A stretch of DNA of 64,000 nucleotides from Acholoe squamosa (GCA_949317995.1 OX439041.1:6832001-6896000); one strand, 5' to 3'; shown: positions 40,905 to 52,630, counted from the stretch's first letter. A program made the numbers and translations. The notes: a model not told the origin generated them from the letters alone.

Positions 40905-42092
40905 TCAGAGAGCCACTTCGTTTGTCTTTTCTACTTTTTCTATCATTGGTATACTATCCCCATTGTGTTCCACACCTGCATGCATCCGTACCATGGTATT
41001 CTCGGTCTGACCTGGGTGCACGACCTTCTGGATTGCACACATTGTGTCGTGTGTCATCCGGCAGAGCTCGTGCCGGAATGGTGGCCCGCTCAGACAGTAC
41101 AGCAGGAAGTTGAATGCATGGTTAGAGTTCATTAGGATCCGGAGAAGGAGCGTAGACAAAGGCCGGTTAAAGCCCCCGAGTGGACGCTCAAGGTATTTCA
41201 TTATGGCATAGTACGATGACACTGTGCATATGGGGAGAGTTGATATGAGGAACACGCAGCTTACAGTTACTAGCATGGCAGTAAGTCGACGGGCTTCTGT
41301 GCTGAAGCTGTTCTCAGAGCGACCTTTGTGGGTGCGTCTTGCTTGCTTGACCATTCGCACCAAGATGGCTGTGTTGGAGACACATATAATGCATGCCGGG
41401 AGAAAGCTATAACACATGTCGTCATAGAGGACAATGACAAGTGTTATAATGGGTCCCAGCGCTTCATCAACATAACATATGCGGTGTGGCCGGTTATTGT
41501 ACATAGTGTGCACTTTATATGTAAAGAAGGTAAATGAATTGGCCAAAAGGATTATTAGCAGGATCAGACCAACAACGACTATTGCCCGGGGTCGCGAACA
41601 AAGGCCCTTGGCACGAAAAGGCAAACACACTGCAAGAAGGCGCTCAATGGTAACTGCGACAACCAGCCATGAACTGAAATCAGCAGCAGACCGGAACACA
41701 TAGGCAATTATTGTACAACTCCAGTCTGAGTACAGTCTAGGGCTGAGGTTCCCATACTGTGACAGCCATATCAGGGAGAAGTTACTGAAGTAGAGGTACA
41801 CTGTATCTGAGGCAGCAAGTGCCAGAAGGAACACACTTGTACTGATTGTACGGAAACGCCTTCGTAGTAACACAGCAGCAGCTAGAAAGTTTCCCACTGT
41901 ACCAAGCACAAGGAGCAGAGGTGGCGTAATCCATTTTACCATCTCCAGTGGATCCCGTCTGTGTTGATAAGGCTTCGTTGTATCATTGCCAAACATAGAC
42001 CCATTTTGGGTGAGGAGCATGAGCTTCTGACTCAACTCTGAGGTACTTAATGTACTCATATTAAAGGTTGGATTGTTTGGGTAACTATCCAT
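40905..42092 (-). CDS. Intact class A (rhodopsin-family) GPCR, intronless coding region
   Basis: ATG at 42092, 395 residues, seven transmembrane helices. Family marks: GTVGN in TM1 (N68), ALAASD in TM2 (D96), Cys126 before TM3, TIERLL in place of DRY (E150-R151), ISTLPIC in TM6, and NHAFNFLLY in TM7, in place of NPxxY. Three N-glycosylation sequons occur in the extracellular N terminus (N11, N30, N36). It is most like peptide receptors of the FMRFamide-receptor-like invertebrate type, but the ligand is not deducible. A minus-strand acceptor-like TTTGCAG at about 42322-42330 suggests an upstream untranslated exon. The paralog at 7172-8340 is dead. Confidence 0.93.
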   Translation of the reverse strand: MDSYPNNPTFNMSTLSTSELSQKLMLLTQNGSMFGNDTTKPYQHRRDPLEMVKWITPPLLLVLGTVGNFLAAAVLLRRRFRTISTSVFLLALAASDTVYLYFSNFSLIWLSQYGNLSPRLYSDWSCTIIAYVFRSAADFSSWLVVAVTIERLLAVCLPFRAKGLCSRPRAIVVVGLILLIILLANSFTFFTYKVHTMYNNRPHRICYVDEALGPIITLVIVLYDDMCYSFLPACIICVSNTAILVRMVKQARRTHKGRSENSFSTEARRLTAMLVTVSCVFLISTLPICTVSSYYAIMKYLERPLGGFNRPLSTLLLRILMNSNHAFNFLLYCLSGPPFRHELCRMTHDTMCAIQKVVHPGQTENTMVRMHAGVEHNGDSIPMIEKVEKTNEVAL

Positions 42093-42100
42093 ATTGCAAT

Positions 42101-42106
42101 ACTCAA
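42101..42106. other. Unoccupied Polinton integration site in the paralog
   Basis: Single ACTCAA, eight bases upstream of the GPCR ATG, followed by TTTGTATGAACGAG. It equals the sequence on either side of the Polinton in copy 1, giving a natural empty-site control for the insertion ends. Confidence 0.93.
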
Positions 42107-43250
42107 TTTGTATGAACGAGATTTAGGAAAACTGATGTTGAGGGAAACACATTCAAGAATGTGAGTGCATCTTTATCACCATCCACTAGGATCCTCTTGA
42201 GATTCCCTGAGAGTGTCTTCTTCTCTTACAATCAAAGATGGACAGATATCCCACTATCCCATCATTTGATCTTTGCAATTAGCTGGGGTGTTGTCATGCC
42301 ATAGCGATTTCTCCACATATACCTGCAAAGATAAATCAAAATGAAATTAGAAAAGGAAACCTGTTTTTTTTAATCAACATAACAATGGTTAAGGTTTGAA
42401 ACATTATTCTGCATTTGCTCTGCTAGTACTGGAGGCCAGTTCTTGAGTTAGTACGATTGCAAAGAGATGCTATGATTTAAAACCCCTGAAATTAGAGTGG
42501 GTGCCCTATGACTGCTCTGCATAATCAACACTTATGCAGTAATAACAGATGATTCAATAGGGCAGTCATACTACTGCAACCATTAGTAACCTTTCGATGT
42601 AGAGCTGTAATGACATTAGAGTAGAGCCTTTCACTATGATTTGAAGTGTGACGGTCATAGAGTGTTAAGAGATGCCGTCCACAGAGCGCTCAAATAGAGA
42701 CCTAGGAGGCCATTGCAAAAAGATTTGGAACTGGTTCTGTCAGAGGTGGTATTCCCAAAACTGAACTAACTAACCTCAGGGAATTGATTCCCTGGAGTGT
42801 TGGGAAAAGAAAATGGGTCAGAGGAGCATTATAGGAGTGGTCCAGAGTCGAGGTGTAATTCTCAAGTAGGAACCAATTCTCTGGGGAAGTTGATTCTCAG
42901 GGTAGGGAAGAGCGGGAATTAGAAGATCAAATAGCTTCTTTTTGCAACATCCTCCTGAATAAAGGACCCTCCCCCTTCCTCCCAACACCATTGACCTCAA
43001 TTGATCGCTAGTTATCACAGGCTAGTTTCTTGCCATGGTTACATCATAGCAGCTACCTAACAGGTACTAGATCCCACCCCGAGATGGTCATCGTCAATAG
43101 ATATCATTAGTACTAAAGGTATATCGGCTGTATTCTTGTTCTATGAAACCACAGTGCAGGTCTGCAATCCATTAGGGAAATCATTCTCAATGTCATAATG
43201 GTGCCAGTATGTCTTTGGTGGCCTTGGGAGGGTTACTCACTCATCCATTC
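42107..43250. repeat. 5' leader and upstream flank of the intact GPCR
   Basis: Collinear with 27654-28480, with an indel around 42160-42290 and additional sequence near 42720-42960. Likely contains the promoter and leader exon of the minus-strand GPCR. No TATA box is obvious. Confidence 0.55.
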
Positions 43251-43438
43251 TATACCCTGTCTCTGTAGAGTCTGTTGAGGGTGACAGAGGGCCTTGGTAA
43301 TGATTCCTCTGTGGAAGCCTAAAAGCTCTGGTTAATGGTTATAATAACCAGACTCCATACCCTCAGTTTACCCATCTCTCCCTCCCCCTAACAATAACAT
43401 TGCTACATAGTCATAGACTCAATCTTAGACTGTACTTA

Positions 43439-43700
43439 GGGAGTGGTCATTATTTATCAACAGGGGGGGTGGTGGGTTTGAGGGGGGCGTAAAATTTTCA
43501 GACCCCTCCCGAGGGGGGGCTAAAAAAATTTTGAACCCTCTTGAGGGGGGGGGCTAAAAAAATTCACCCTCTTGAGGGGGGGGCTAAAAAAATTCACCCT
43601 CTTTTTAGCAAAAAAGCCCGCGCACTACTACAGATCAGCGAGGGGCGCGAAAACTCTCCACGCCTCCGGTGTGGGGGGCACAAAAAATTTGACTACCGTT
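43439..43700. mobile_element. PIF/Harbinger-like MITE family B, truncated copy
   Basis: Begins GGGAGTGGTCATTATTTATC after TTA, like the complete copy at 50945-51170, and has the same run of GAGGGGGGGCTAAAAAAATT. The right inverted repeat is missing, so its end is approximate. Confidence 0.65.
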
Positions 43701-44669
43701 TGATTGGAGCTTGGCTTATCTAAGGTAAATGAGCCGTATTTACAGATAGTGGTGTTCTAGCTGTATGGACATACATTCTAGTGAATATCCCATGTTAGTA
43801 CCTTGTCAAAGCCATCTGCAATAGATCAGAATTCATATTGCATACATATAAAACTCTAGATCAATGGTGCGGTAATACACTGTGAGCTGGGAGGCTAGAT
43901 TGAAAATCAATTTTCATTATAAACAAGTGTTAGGGAGCAAAATAAACAGGTAGTATGAGTGAAATTGTGAATGAGAAAAAGTGATGTCCAAATATATTTT
44001 CAGCCCGTTGTGTACATTACATTTGATGTCAATATTTCTTGGGGTTCCTCACCAAATCTCATTCCCGGTCTCATCAAATTCCACTACAATCTTTCTGGCA
44101 ACACCCTATTTTGTATGAAAGTCAGGTGCTATAATCTATTTAGGAATTGTCATGTATTGGCAACATAGCCAACTGTGAAGGAGAAGAAAAATGCTTTTCA
44201 AATGTGTCATTTTTAATCCCTTGAATACTTGAATCATAGATTGGGCAGGCACTAAACTGAGGATACCTGAATGACATACAAATGGAGTGCTGTAAACCTG
44301 TATTTGGATGGTAGATTAATCCTACCGAAACTTATTGTCACACATCAAAAGTCACATACTCTGCTAAACTGCAGAGACACTCCAATGGTGTATTATGTTC
44401 TGTCAAAAAACTCAAATCCTGCCTTGTGCATTGAACACGATCAGCCATGAAAAAAATGAGCATTTATTTGTTTAAATGAGCCGACCAGTGAATGGGAATG
44501 AATTGAAATGGAAGTAGATTCCAATTTGCACAATAGATATAAGGTAAAACAGAAGATTGGCAAACTGGTAAAAACAACTGACACACTGGTGGCCAGAGAA
44601 CAACCAGTAGCTTTACAGACTACACCTATAACGCCTCTTGGAAATCTCATGTTGCACAAAAATATGAAT
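43701..44669. other. Noncoding host DNA
   Basis: Nothing recognised; no coding signal. Confidence 0.4.
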
Positions 44670-44867
44670 TACCGTAGCATCGTGTTTAAGCGCCAGTATT
44701 TGAATAAACGCCTGTCTTGTATAAGCGCCGGGGGTAAGGGGGTGTTAAAATATCTCTTAAGCACTGAAAACTGTATCCTGAATAAGTGCCTGTCTTGTGT
44801 AAGCGCTGGGGAATTGAGGCCTATAAAATAAAAAACCACCGGGGCGCTTGAACACGACAATACGGTA
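44670..44867. mobile_element. 198-bp TIR element with TACCGTA ends
   Basis: Left end TACCGTAGCATCGTGTTTAA pairs with the right end read in complement, TACCGTATTGTCGTGTTCAA. Internal AAGCGCC...TATAAGCGCCGG phrases repeat. Fragments of the family occur near 30.48 kb. Confidence 0.65.
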
Positions 44868-45724
44868 CTGGTGCTTAAAAACTTTACAAAGTCCCTAGAC
44901 TAAAATGAATGATTACTGTGTTTTGGTGCAATCTACTAACAGCCAACAGTTAAAGTGCAAAAGTGAGGTTTAACCAATGATCAAAACTGCTAGGATACGT
45001 TCAGTGCCAATTAGGAAGTACTGCAACAAGAATTGCCTGCATGATGGGGATTAAATCAGAAACAATGCACTGGTGCTGATCAGCTGTACAGTATATGAAT
45101 CCGCCAAATCCAGTCACAGTTTTAGTTTGGGGTTTCGATATACATGTATATATATAGAAAAAATAAAGTCAATTACATCCTACTACCACAGCAGACCATT
45201 TGCAAAAGTATGCTGTCTTATACAAGGCATTACAGTAGAGAAATTAAGCAGAATTAATCATTGACTAGAATGATGATTATTGCAAGACATTTTTATCCTT
45301 ATATTGTTGTATTCCACCATTACTCATAATGAGTTGTTATTCGCTATACTCACTTCATAGAGCAGTTATATCTTTAATGTGGAACAATCGAAACAATATA
45401 TGAAGATGAACTTGTTTGCTGTACCAGCCACTACAGTTATAAGCTGGCAATATATTTTCACCATATAGTAACTCCAACCATGTGTTTTGTTGTGGTCAAT
45501 AGATTTTAAATCTGTTCTAAAAAAGGTGATTTGCATTATGTGTGGGCCCTAAAGGATTCCTGCTGCCAACACATCATGGGAAAATCACCTCCACCTCTTT
45601 AGCCACTCGTGTTAGTAACTTTCACTGCATGGTGAACCTCTCACCATTGGCTGATAATTGGTTGACATTGTTCTGGTTTCTGTTGCAATATCAGCTTAGA
45701 TAAGGGTCAAACGTTAAGTTCAGA
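44868..45724. other. Noncoding host DNA
   Basis: Nothing recognised. Confidence 0.4.
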
Positions 45725-46027
45725 GCATGGGCATGGACTGGTCACCATGTTGAGTTTGCATAGGTGTTATCCATATGCTATAATAAGGGTAGGAAAGTAA
45801 GGGACAGGTGCTGCCCTCTGCCAGATACCCTGTGAACTATTTCCCATACAGTAGACCTTGATTACAGAGGTGAGGAAGTACTTTGGCAAAGTACCTCCGT
45901 AATCAAAGTCTATACATAGCACATAGAGCTGGCAGAGGGCAGCACTTGTCCTTTACTTTCCTACCCTTATTATAGCATATGGATAACACCTACGCAGACT
46001 CAACATGGTGACCAGTCCACGCCCATG
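45725..46027. mobile_element. ~300-bp foldback element
   Basis: Arms of about 100 bases (about 45726-45826 and 45926-46027) are near-perfect inverted repeats, for example TGGACTGGTCACCATGTTGA and its complement. The loop carries a second inverted pair (GACCTTGATTACAGAGGT, ACCTCCGTAATCAAAGTC). No coding capacity; a hairpin-type MITE. Confidence 0.8.
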
Positions 46028-47744
46028 GTTCAGAGAGAGACTGCAGCAAGATAGATGGACATACCAACGACCGCATGAAGTACTAACAGTAATGCGCCTG
46101 GTGATCCTAAACCACTCCCTACTCCATGTTCACTAATATACAACATCAAAATTCTCCAAACCACTTTCTGCACACATCTTAATTACAGGCCTGAGCCAAG
46201 TTCAATCGCAACTGGCATGGCAAAAATAATTAGGTTAAGAAGCTTTGAAAGATAGGAGGTCTTACTTGGAGAACATAGCCTATGGCTGGTGTGAACAAGG
46301 CCAGCCCCCGTCCCAAAGAAAATATGGCACCTACGGTATAGGTATAGAATGAACCGCTGATGCATCAATGTATCATGCCCGTTGGTTGTCATGATACATC
46401 AATGAAGCATCATGATGCTTGAATGCAGCCCTGGCAAGTTACTCCAGGGCTGCATAATGCCTTATCGGATAAGTAAAGTAAAGAAAGTCATGGATCTAGA
46501 CAGGCGAAAAGAACTCCATGAGGGGCCTCCCAGGAATTCCTTTTCCCAAGTTGATCCAAAAAGTACAGTTTACCTCTATATAAGGAAAACACCATTATAA
46601 ACTAGCCTCTGTGATGTAAATTTAGTCTCTTGTGACATCCTGTAATGCATCAGAATAGCTCCCAGCAAATTGTCGTCATCTGTTGCCATGATTGGTCAAC
46701 AATGGTGACTCCTTTTTGAGTGATAACTCATTCCGTCATCTTTCGCCACTGTGTGTTAGACTCACATGGCATAGCAATTGCTATTCCTGGTGATCTTGTG
46801 CTATAATGACGTCATGTTCCATCTAACGACATGTGTGAGCCACTTCACACAGGTTGACGAGGACTCACGACAATTTGCTGGGCTTGTTCCCTGCCCTTAC
46901 AATAGCAGGTGTGCTTACATCTGTGTCAGAATTAAATATTGAATATTCAATATGGAAACTATGAAACACATTAACCTAGACTAAATACTCTCAATCCACA
47001 GTGCTCAACTCAATACTGTTCACAGAAAGGTTCCACTATATATAACTGCATAGGGACAAGAAAGGCATTTCAGATCACTGCTCACATCCTGTGTGTCAGG
47101 GTTGAGCTGTGTGACAACTTAACCTCTCCACACATGGTACACTGTAAAATAACTGTTGAATCTACCAGGGACCGTTGTCAAGCTGAACAGTGACCCACTG
47201 TAATCAAATAGCAGGGAGCTAAAGTAATTTTGACAATAAGCCCCCGGTGGTAGTACAGTGGTAAAGGAATTGCTGTGAAAATAACGGCATCTTTGAGAAT
47301 GTAATGACAGATCTCTGGCAACTTTGGGATGAGGATTCCATTGTTATTTTGACGAATTTCTTTCTTTTAAAGTGTAGTGATCAGTTTGAGAACGGTACCT
47401 ACCTCTAGTCTCTACCATGAACCTCCTTAGCAACTTCCCTTCACAGCTCAGTTGGTATGCTTCAAAACTCTTTAGAGCAGTAGACTGACCCAATAGTCAC
47501 TGTTACCTGCTCTAGACCAACAGGCTCTAGTAGCTGCTGTTTCCCAGATGTTCCCATGTGTCTGCATCTAGCAAGTAGATCATGTCTATACATACACATA
47601 CTGAGTGAGAACAGGCATGTGGGTGAGAGGCTGATAAACTTACTTTACGCTCACTCAGATGGCAGCACCATATGACTGGACATTGATCAATCAGCAGAGG
47701 CATCCAGGTGGCATGGCGCTAAGTGAGTATGCACTGTGTCCCAC
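46028..47744. other. Noncoding host DNA with repeat fragments
   Basis: Contains a fragment of the ATGATGCAT dimer family at about 46355-46460. About 47130-47370 is related to 56308-56520, 30810-30890, and the 5.86- and 39.19-kb flanks (ACTGTTGAATCTACCAGGGA). No gene is seen. Confidence 0.4.
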
Positions 47745-48110
47745 TGTTAACTGTTTAAAGGGTGCTGATCAGTGCATGATTGCTTCCTGCCCATTGGGCG
47801 GCATGACATACCAATGAAGTGCTGGTGAGACTGCTTGGAAAGTACTTTATCGGAGCATCATGCTGACCCTCTGGGAGTGTATCAAGCCTATAGCATAGGC
47901 ATGATGCATGATGCATGAATGCAGCCCTGGTGAGTTACTCACCAGTGCTGCATTCATGCATCATGGCGACCAATGAGCATGATGCCTTAATGCATCAGCA
48001 GCCTTTAAATGGTCAAGAGCTGCATGGCACAGTAACCCGCAATAATGCATCATGTCCATTGATTGTCGCGATGCTCTGATGCATGAATGCAGCCAGGGTA
48101 GGTAATGCAT
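47745..48110. mobile_element. Foldback of the ATGATGCAT repeat family
   Basis: Left GTTTAAAGGGTGCTGAT faces right ATCAGCAGCCTTTAAATGG (about 47752-48014). Inner CATGAATGCAGCCCTGG and its complement form a second hairpin. A related partial unit follows to 48110. Confidence 0.55.
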
Positions 48111-48908
48111 TGCTCAATTGCTGCTCTGTGATGGCTTAACTAAGTAACATCTTTGGTTGCTAGCATTTCATGAGTAGACAATTAAATGAGTAAGAGGATA
48201 ATGAATGAATGACGTCACTTGAGGGCAGGTACTAAGAGCTCACACAACCATTGTAGGCGGGCATGTTGTCTGGTTCTAACATCACCATGGTGAGGCTACT
48301 CATTTTTCTCTGTTTGAATACCGAAGTTTACTTTTTCTTTCATAATAGATATCCAAGACTGGAAATAAAGTGGATAGCGCCAGTTCCCATCTTAGTGAAT
48401 CCATCTCCAAATTGATGATAGACCCAGGTCATGCATCTTTAGATAGGAGCTAAATTCAGTGACTGGTAATTTTTTCTCTTTTTGTATACCAGTGTTTCTT
48501 TCATTTCAGATAATCAATGGCCGAATTAGTGGCTATTGACAGGAAAGCCTGAAGAAGACTTATAAATACATTTAAGTCAAAGTATTGTCCACATATAAGA
48601 AAAAGAAACATTCACCAGTCCATATATACAATGTGTCACCAATAACAGTTTTAACTTTATTTGCTTTGTGTCTGGATTTTCTGTTAGAAATTTCTAGGAA
48701 AAGTAAAAGAGAGTCGGTCTGTGTTCAAAATGCTTAAACAGTGGTTTGTGCATCAATGGTGCATTGAACCTTTATCTGTAATTTGGTTCTTCTGTCTAGT
48801 TTTAAAACACTGTAGCTAACACATAAATTTTTACTTTCTGAAAAGAAAACAGAGCTGAACCCCACTTATTCCTATGTACTTTGACCTGGGGAATTCAAAA
48901 ATAACATT
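48111..48908. other. Noncoding host DNA
   Basis: Nothing recognised. Confidence 0.4.
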
Positions 48909-49139
48909 TATTTCGCTATCTATTTTTTGCTTTTAGAAGGTTTAATTAAATGAAAATTAACAAAATCGGTTACCCTAGCTCTCCATAGGAGCCGCAGTCT
49001 GCCATTTTGAATGTTTACCTGCATCCAAAATGAGGCTGCAGTACTAAATTGGCCACTGTAGCGGATATATGCCACTGGGGGGGTGTAGATTGGCGGTTCA
49101 ATTTTAACTCTATGGGAAGAAGTTATTCACATAAAATAA
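48909..49139 (+). mobile_element. MITE family A, copy 3 (lacks foldback end)
   Basis: Matches 31440-31680 from ATTTATT...TTTTTAGA onward but lacks the ~115-base foldback end and has many substitutions, so it is the oldest or a truncated copy. Confidence 0.65.
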
Positions 49140-49439
49140 AAGCCATTTCTTGGCCATCCTGTATCCTGTATGCTTCCTCTATGTTAAGGGTGTCGGACAC
49201 ATTATCGATAAACTAAGTTAGTGTTTGGTGCTAACAGAAACTACACGTCACAGATGCCATGGGTTGACTGCTGCTAACAGGTATTTAAAGAACAACAGTC
49301 ACAGTTTGTTAGGAAATATCCTCCTGGACAGGAAAATATCCTCCTGGACGCTAAAGGACCCTGGCCAAAACCAAGCTGCAAATATGCCTTTTAAAGTAGA
49401 GTACTTCTCAATGACAATGATCAGCCTTGTGTAGGGGTA

Positions 49440-49800
49440 TGGTATTTACACTTATACGTTCATGTACCCGTGGGACTCAGACCTAGGTTTTCGGGTGAAG
49501 TGGGGGAATCCAGATGGCAGGTGGCAGCACCTGCCTCTGGGTTCATATTCATTACACCAGGGGGCCTACCACTCGTCCACCACACATCACGTGGCCGGTC
49601 TGAGTTTTGCGGGCTTTTCCCCTATATACGGCTGGTTCTACCCCCATGTTCTCCAGTAGTGGTTTTACCCACTGCTCAACCAGGTCGTTACCCGAAAGGG
49701 TAACCGAATGCCCTAGCAGCATGTAGTCCTCTGAGGCCGTGATTGTATGTAACATAAGCTATGAAATAAAAGCTTGGTTGCCTACCCGGAAACTTTCTCT
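49440..49800. repeat. Interspersed repeat hosting an unoccupied MITE site
   Basis: The segment GCAGGTGGCAGCACCTGC...ACACCAGGGGGCCTACCACTC also occurs at 54750-54790/55293-55310, where a MITE interrupts it after CAG. It ends with GAAATAAAAGCTTGGTTGCC, a poly(A)-signal-like region. Class not determined. Confidence 0.5.
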
Positions 49801-50146
49801 CTCTTTGTTATGATTACTTAATCTAACTTAACGAGACGAACCACTACACTTGTAAATATTATTTTTATTTGACTTGATTTATTGCAGTGTAAGTATAATG
49901 CCCTAGCTCTTAAAGTAATAGCCTCTTAGGCGTCTGTGTTATTATACACCCTTGAAAATGTCTCAACTGAAAGCGTTGTACACAGGTTATTATCCTCCAC
50001 AAAGTTATGGCATAGTTTTTATGAACCAATCTGTTACTTTTGTCGACAACTTATACAAGCTCGATTTACATTACTATTGTCATACAGCCGATCACATCCA
50101 AGGCTACTGGACATCATTGTGGTCTCTTACAGATGGATGCCTATAT
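49801..50146. other. Noncoding host DNA
   Basis: Right part belongs to the old repeat also seen near 33.94 kb. No gene. Confidence 0.4.
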
Positions 50147-50610
50147 GTGACCCATCCTTACAAAATGGTACGGAAGTCGCACATACAAAATGTTTAGTTA
50201 TTAGCATATTCATTTACAGCTCATCAAGAGCTTTCATTTGGTATATAACACTTGCATATTTGAACCAGGTGGTCCTGTAAGGATCTTCCGTCGGTAAACT
50301 TAGTCGGATGAATTAAAAATAGATTAAACTGAGATAATTGACATTTTAAACATATAATAATTTATGAATCCTATACAATTCCCATGTAATTCTATATAAC
50401 CAAGAAAACTATAGTTATGTCTTCTAGGCATTTGGGGTTTAAATTCAGTTTAGTAGGAAAGGATTTTGAAAGATATCTACCTATATGTAAGAAAAATGCT
50501 AAAATATCAATTTTAAAAAATCTGATATTTTTGACACTATACCACTTGAGAAGGCTATATATAGGCTTCTAAATGTGCGACTTCAGTACCACTTTGTTAG
50601 GATGGGTCAC
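50147..50610. mobile_element. 464-bp MITE with long inverted ends
   Basis: Ends GTGACCCATCCTTACAAAATGG and, in complement, GTGACCCATCCTAACAAAGTGG, flanked by ATAT at 50143-50146 and 50611-50614. The related sequences at 34050-34075 and 32300-32330 continue across this point, so they act as empty sites. Confidence 0.78.
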
Positions 50611-50944
50611 ATATCATATTGCAAACAGGATAAGAGCCGTCAGGTTCATATCACTGTCATAGCTTCACTGTTGAAAGGATCCCGGATATGACCAATAGGA
50701 TGAAGCATGCATACTATAATTTCCTGTTGGCAATATTGGCTGACCAATATGACTCATGTGACTTATGGACTGGTAAACACTTTTAGATATCCACAGGATG
50801 GTCATTAGTGTACATGTGAAAATGCATTAATATGTACCGGTAACTCTACAAGATGCCATCATCATATTCCTACAATGCGATAGCTTCAATGATCAATGGT
50901 TAGCAATTATGCTCTTATTAAGTAATGGGAAAAGGGGCTACTAA

Positions 50945-51170
50945 GGGAGTGGTCATTATTTATCAACAGGGGGGGTGGTGGGTTTGAGGGGGGGCGTAAA
51001 ATTCTCAGACCCCTCCCGAGGGGGGGTGCTAAAAAAATTCACCCTCTTTTTAGAAAAAAAGCCCCCGCGCTACTATAGATCAAAGAGGGGCGCGAAAAAT
51101 TTTGACTGCCGTCGAGGGGGGGGGTGTAAAAACCCACCACCCCCCCTGTTCATAAATAATGACCACTCCC
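50945..51170. mobile_element. PIF/Harbinger-like MITE family B, complete copy
   Basis: Inverted ends GGGAGTGGTCATTATTTATC and GATAAATAATGACCACTCCC-like complement of about 38 bases, including GGGGGGTGGTGGG. Flanked by TAA (50942-50944 and 51171-51173), the TWA duplication expected of PIF/Harbinger. Confidence 0.8.
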
Positions 51171-51455
51171 TAAAATTGATATGTAATGCTGTCCCTCTTT
51201 TGTTGAGGAACCTAAGGGTTTGAGGATAATGGAGGCAGGATCTAAGGAAGCCTTAACTGACCAGATGGACAGGAATCGACCTTGGGTGGCATAAAGAAAT
51301 CTAATATCTCTGACCTTTCTGATATTGACCCATAACCTGAGTTATAGACTGACCTAACAGGCCCCTCTCTTTTAGTGCTGATCTGCACATGTTGGGTTTT
51401 GGACTTAGATAGACGGGGAATACCTAGAAAGGTGGAAGCCTCATGAGTAAGAAGT

Positions 51456-52277
51456 GAAGTCATGATATTAGGGGGAGGTGCATTACCAGAAATAGTTGAA
51501 GTCATGATATTAGGGGAAGGTGCATTACCAGAAATAGTTGAAGTCATGATATTAGGGGGAGGTGCATTACCAGAAATAGTTGAAGTCATGATATTAGGGG
51601 GAGGTGCATTACCAGAAATAGTTGAAGTCATGATATTAGGGGGAGGTGCATTACCAGAAATAGTTGAAGTCATGATATTAGGGGGAGGTGCATTACCAGA
51701 AATAGTTGAAGTCATGATATTAGGGGGAGGTGCATTACCAGAAATAGTTGAAGTCATGATATTAGGGGGAGGTGCATTACCAGAAATAGTTGAAGTCATG
51801 ATATTAGGGGAAGGTGCATTACCAGAAATAGTTGAAGTCATGATATTAGGGGGAGGTGCATTACCAGAAATAGTTGAAGTCATGATATTAGGGGGAGGTG
51901 CATTACCAGAAATAGTTGAAGTCATGATATTAGGGGGAGGTGCATTACCAGAAATAGTTGAAGTCATGATATTAGGGGGAGGGCAGTGCATTACCAGAAA
52001 TAGTTGAAGTCATGATATTAGGGGGAGGGCAGTGCATTACCAGAAATAGTTGAAGTCATGATATTAGGGGGAGGGCAGTGCATTACCAGAAATAGTTGAA
52101 GTCATGATATTAGGGGGAGGTGCATTACCAGAAATAGTTGAAGTCATGATATTAGGGGGAGGGCAGTGCATTACCAGAAATAGTTGAAGTCATGATATTA
52201 GGGGGAGGGCAGTGCATTACCAGAAATAGTTGAAGTCATGATATTAGGGGGAGGGCAGTGCATTACCAGAAATAGTT
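51456..52277. repeat. Minisatellite, 19 units of 42 or 46 bp
   Basis: Unit GAAGTCATGATATTAGGGGG + AGGTGCATTACCAGAAATAGTT (42 bp). Thirteen units are 42 bp; six (the three at 51960-52097 and three at 52140-52277) are 46 bp, with four extra bases around GGGCAGT. Since 42 is divisible by three, both strands read open (14-residue repeats), but 46-bp units break the frame, and no start context, splice sites or recognisable protein supports coding. Confidence 0.93.
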
Positions 52278-52592
52278 GGCTAATTTCATTTCCCTCTCTA
52301 AAGCAAGAAAGATTTTGGACAGTTAAAAACTTGTTTCTGAGGTTGTCCGGAAGAAAAGACCTTCTGGGAAAAAATATAAAAATATGAGAGAACAGGGGAA
52401 TCAAGTCGATCATTAAGTGGACTTCATATCTCCATCAGAAATTGCCTAATTTCTATGAGTTCAGGTGCATGTTGCCCCTGAATCCATTTATCTGCAGAGG
52501 ACATATAATTCTTATTGTAGCTCTTTGCAGCAGCTCAGCCAGCTAGTCCTTTTTGAATCGATCATTCTGAATCTACTTATTGTGCGGGATGA

Positions 52593-52630
52593 TCAATGCC
52601 CCCTGTTGTTAAAAAATGACCACTCCCTTA
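52593..52630. mobile_element. Right terminus of a MITE family B copy
   Basis: CCCCCTGTTGTTAAAAAATGACCACTCCCT matches the right end of 50945-51170. The rest of that copy is missing. Confidence 0.5.

Noticed and set aside
51242..52007. Long open frames on both strands across the minisatellite
   Set aside because: They arise because the 42-bp unit is divisible by three; the 46-bp units break them, and no start context, splice sites or protein family supports coding.
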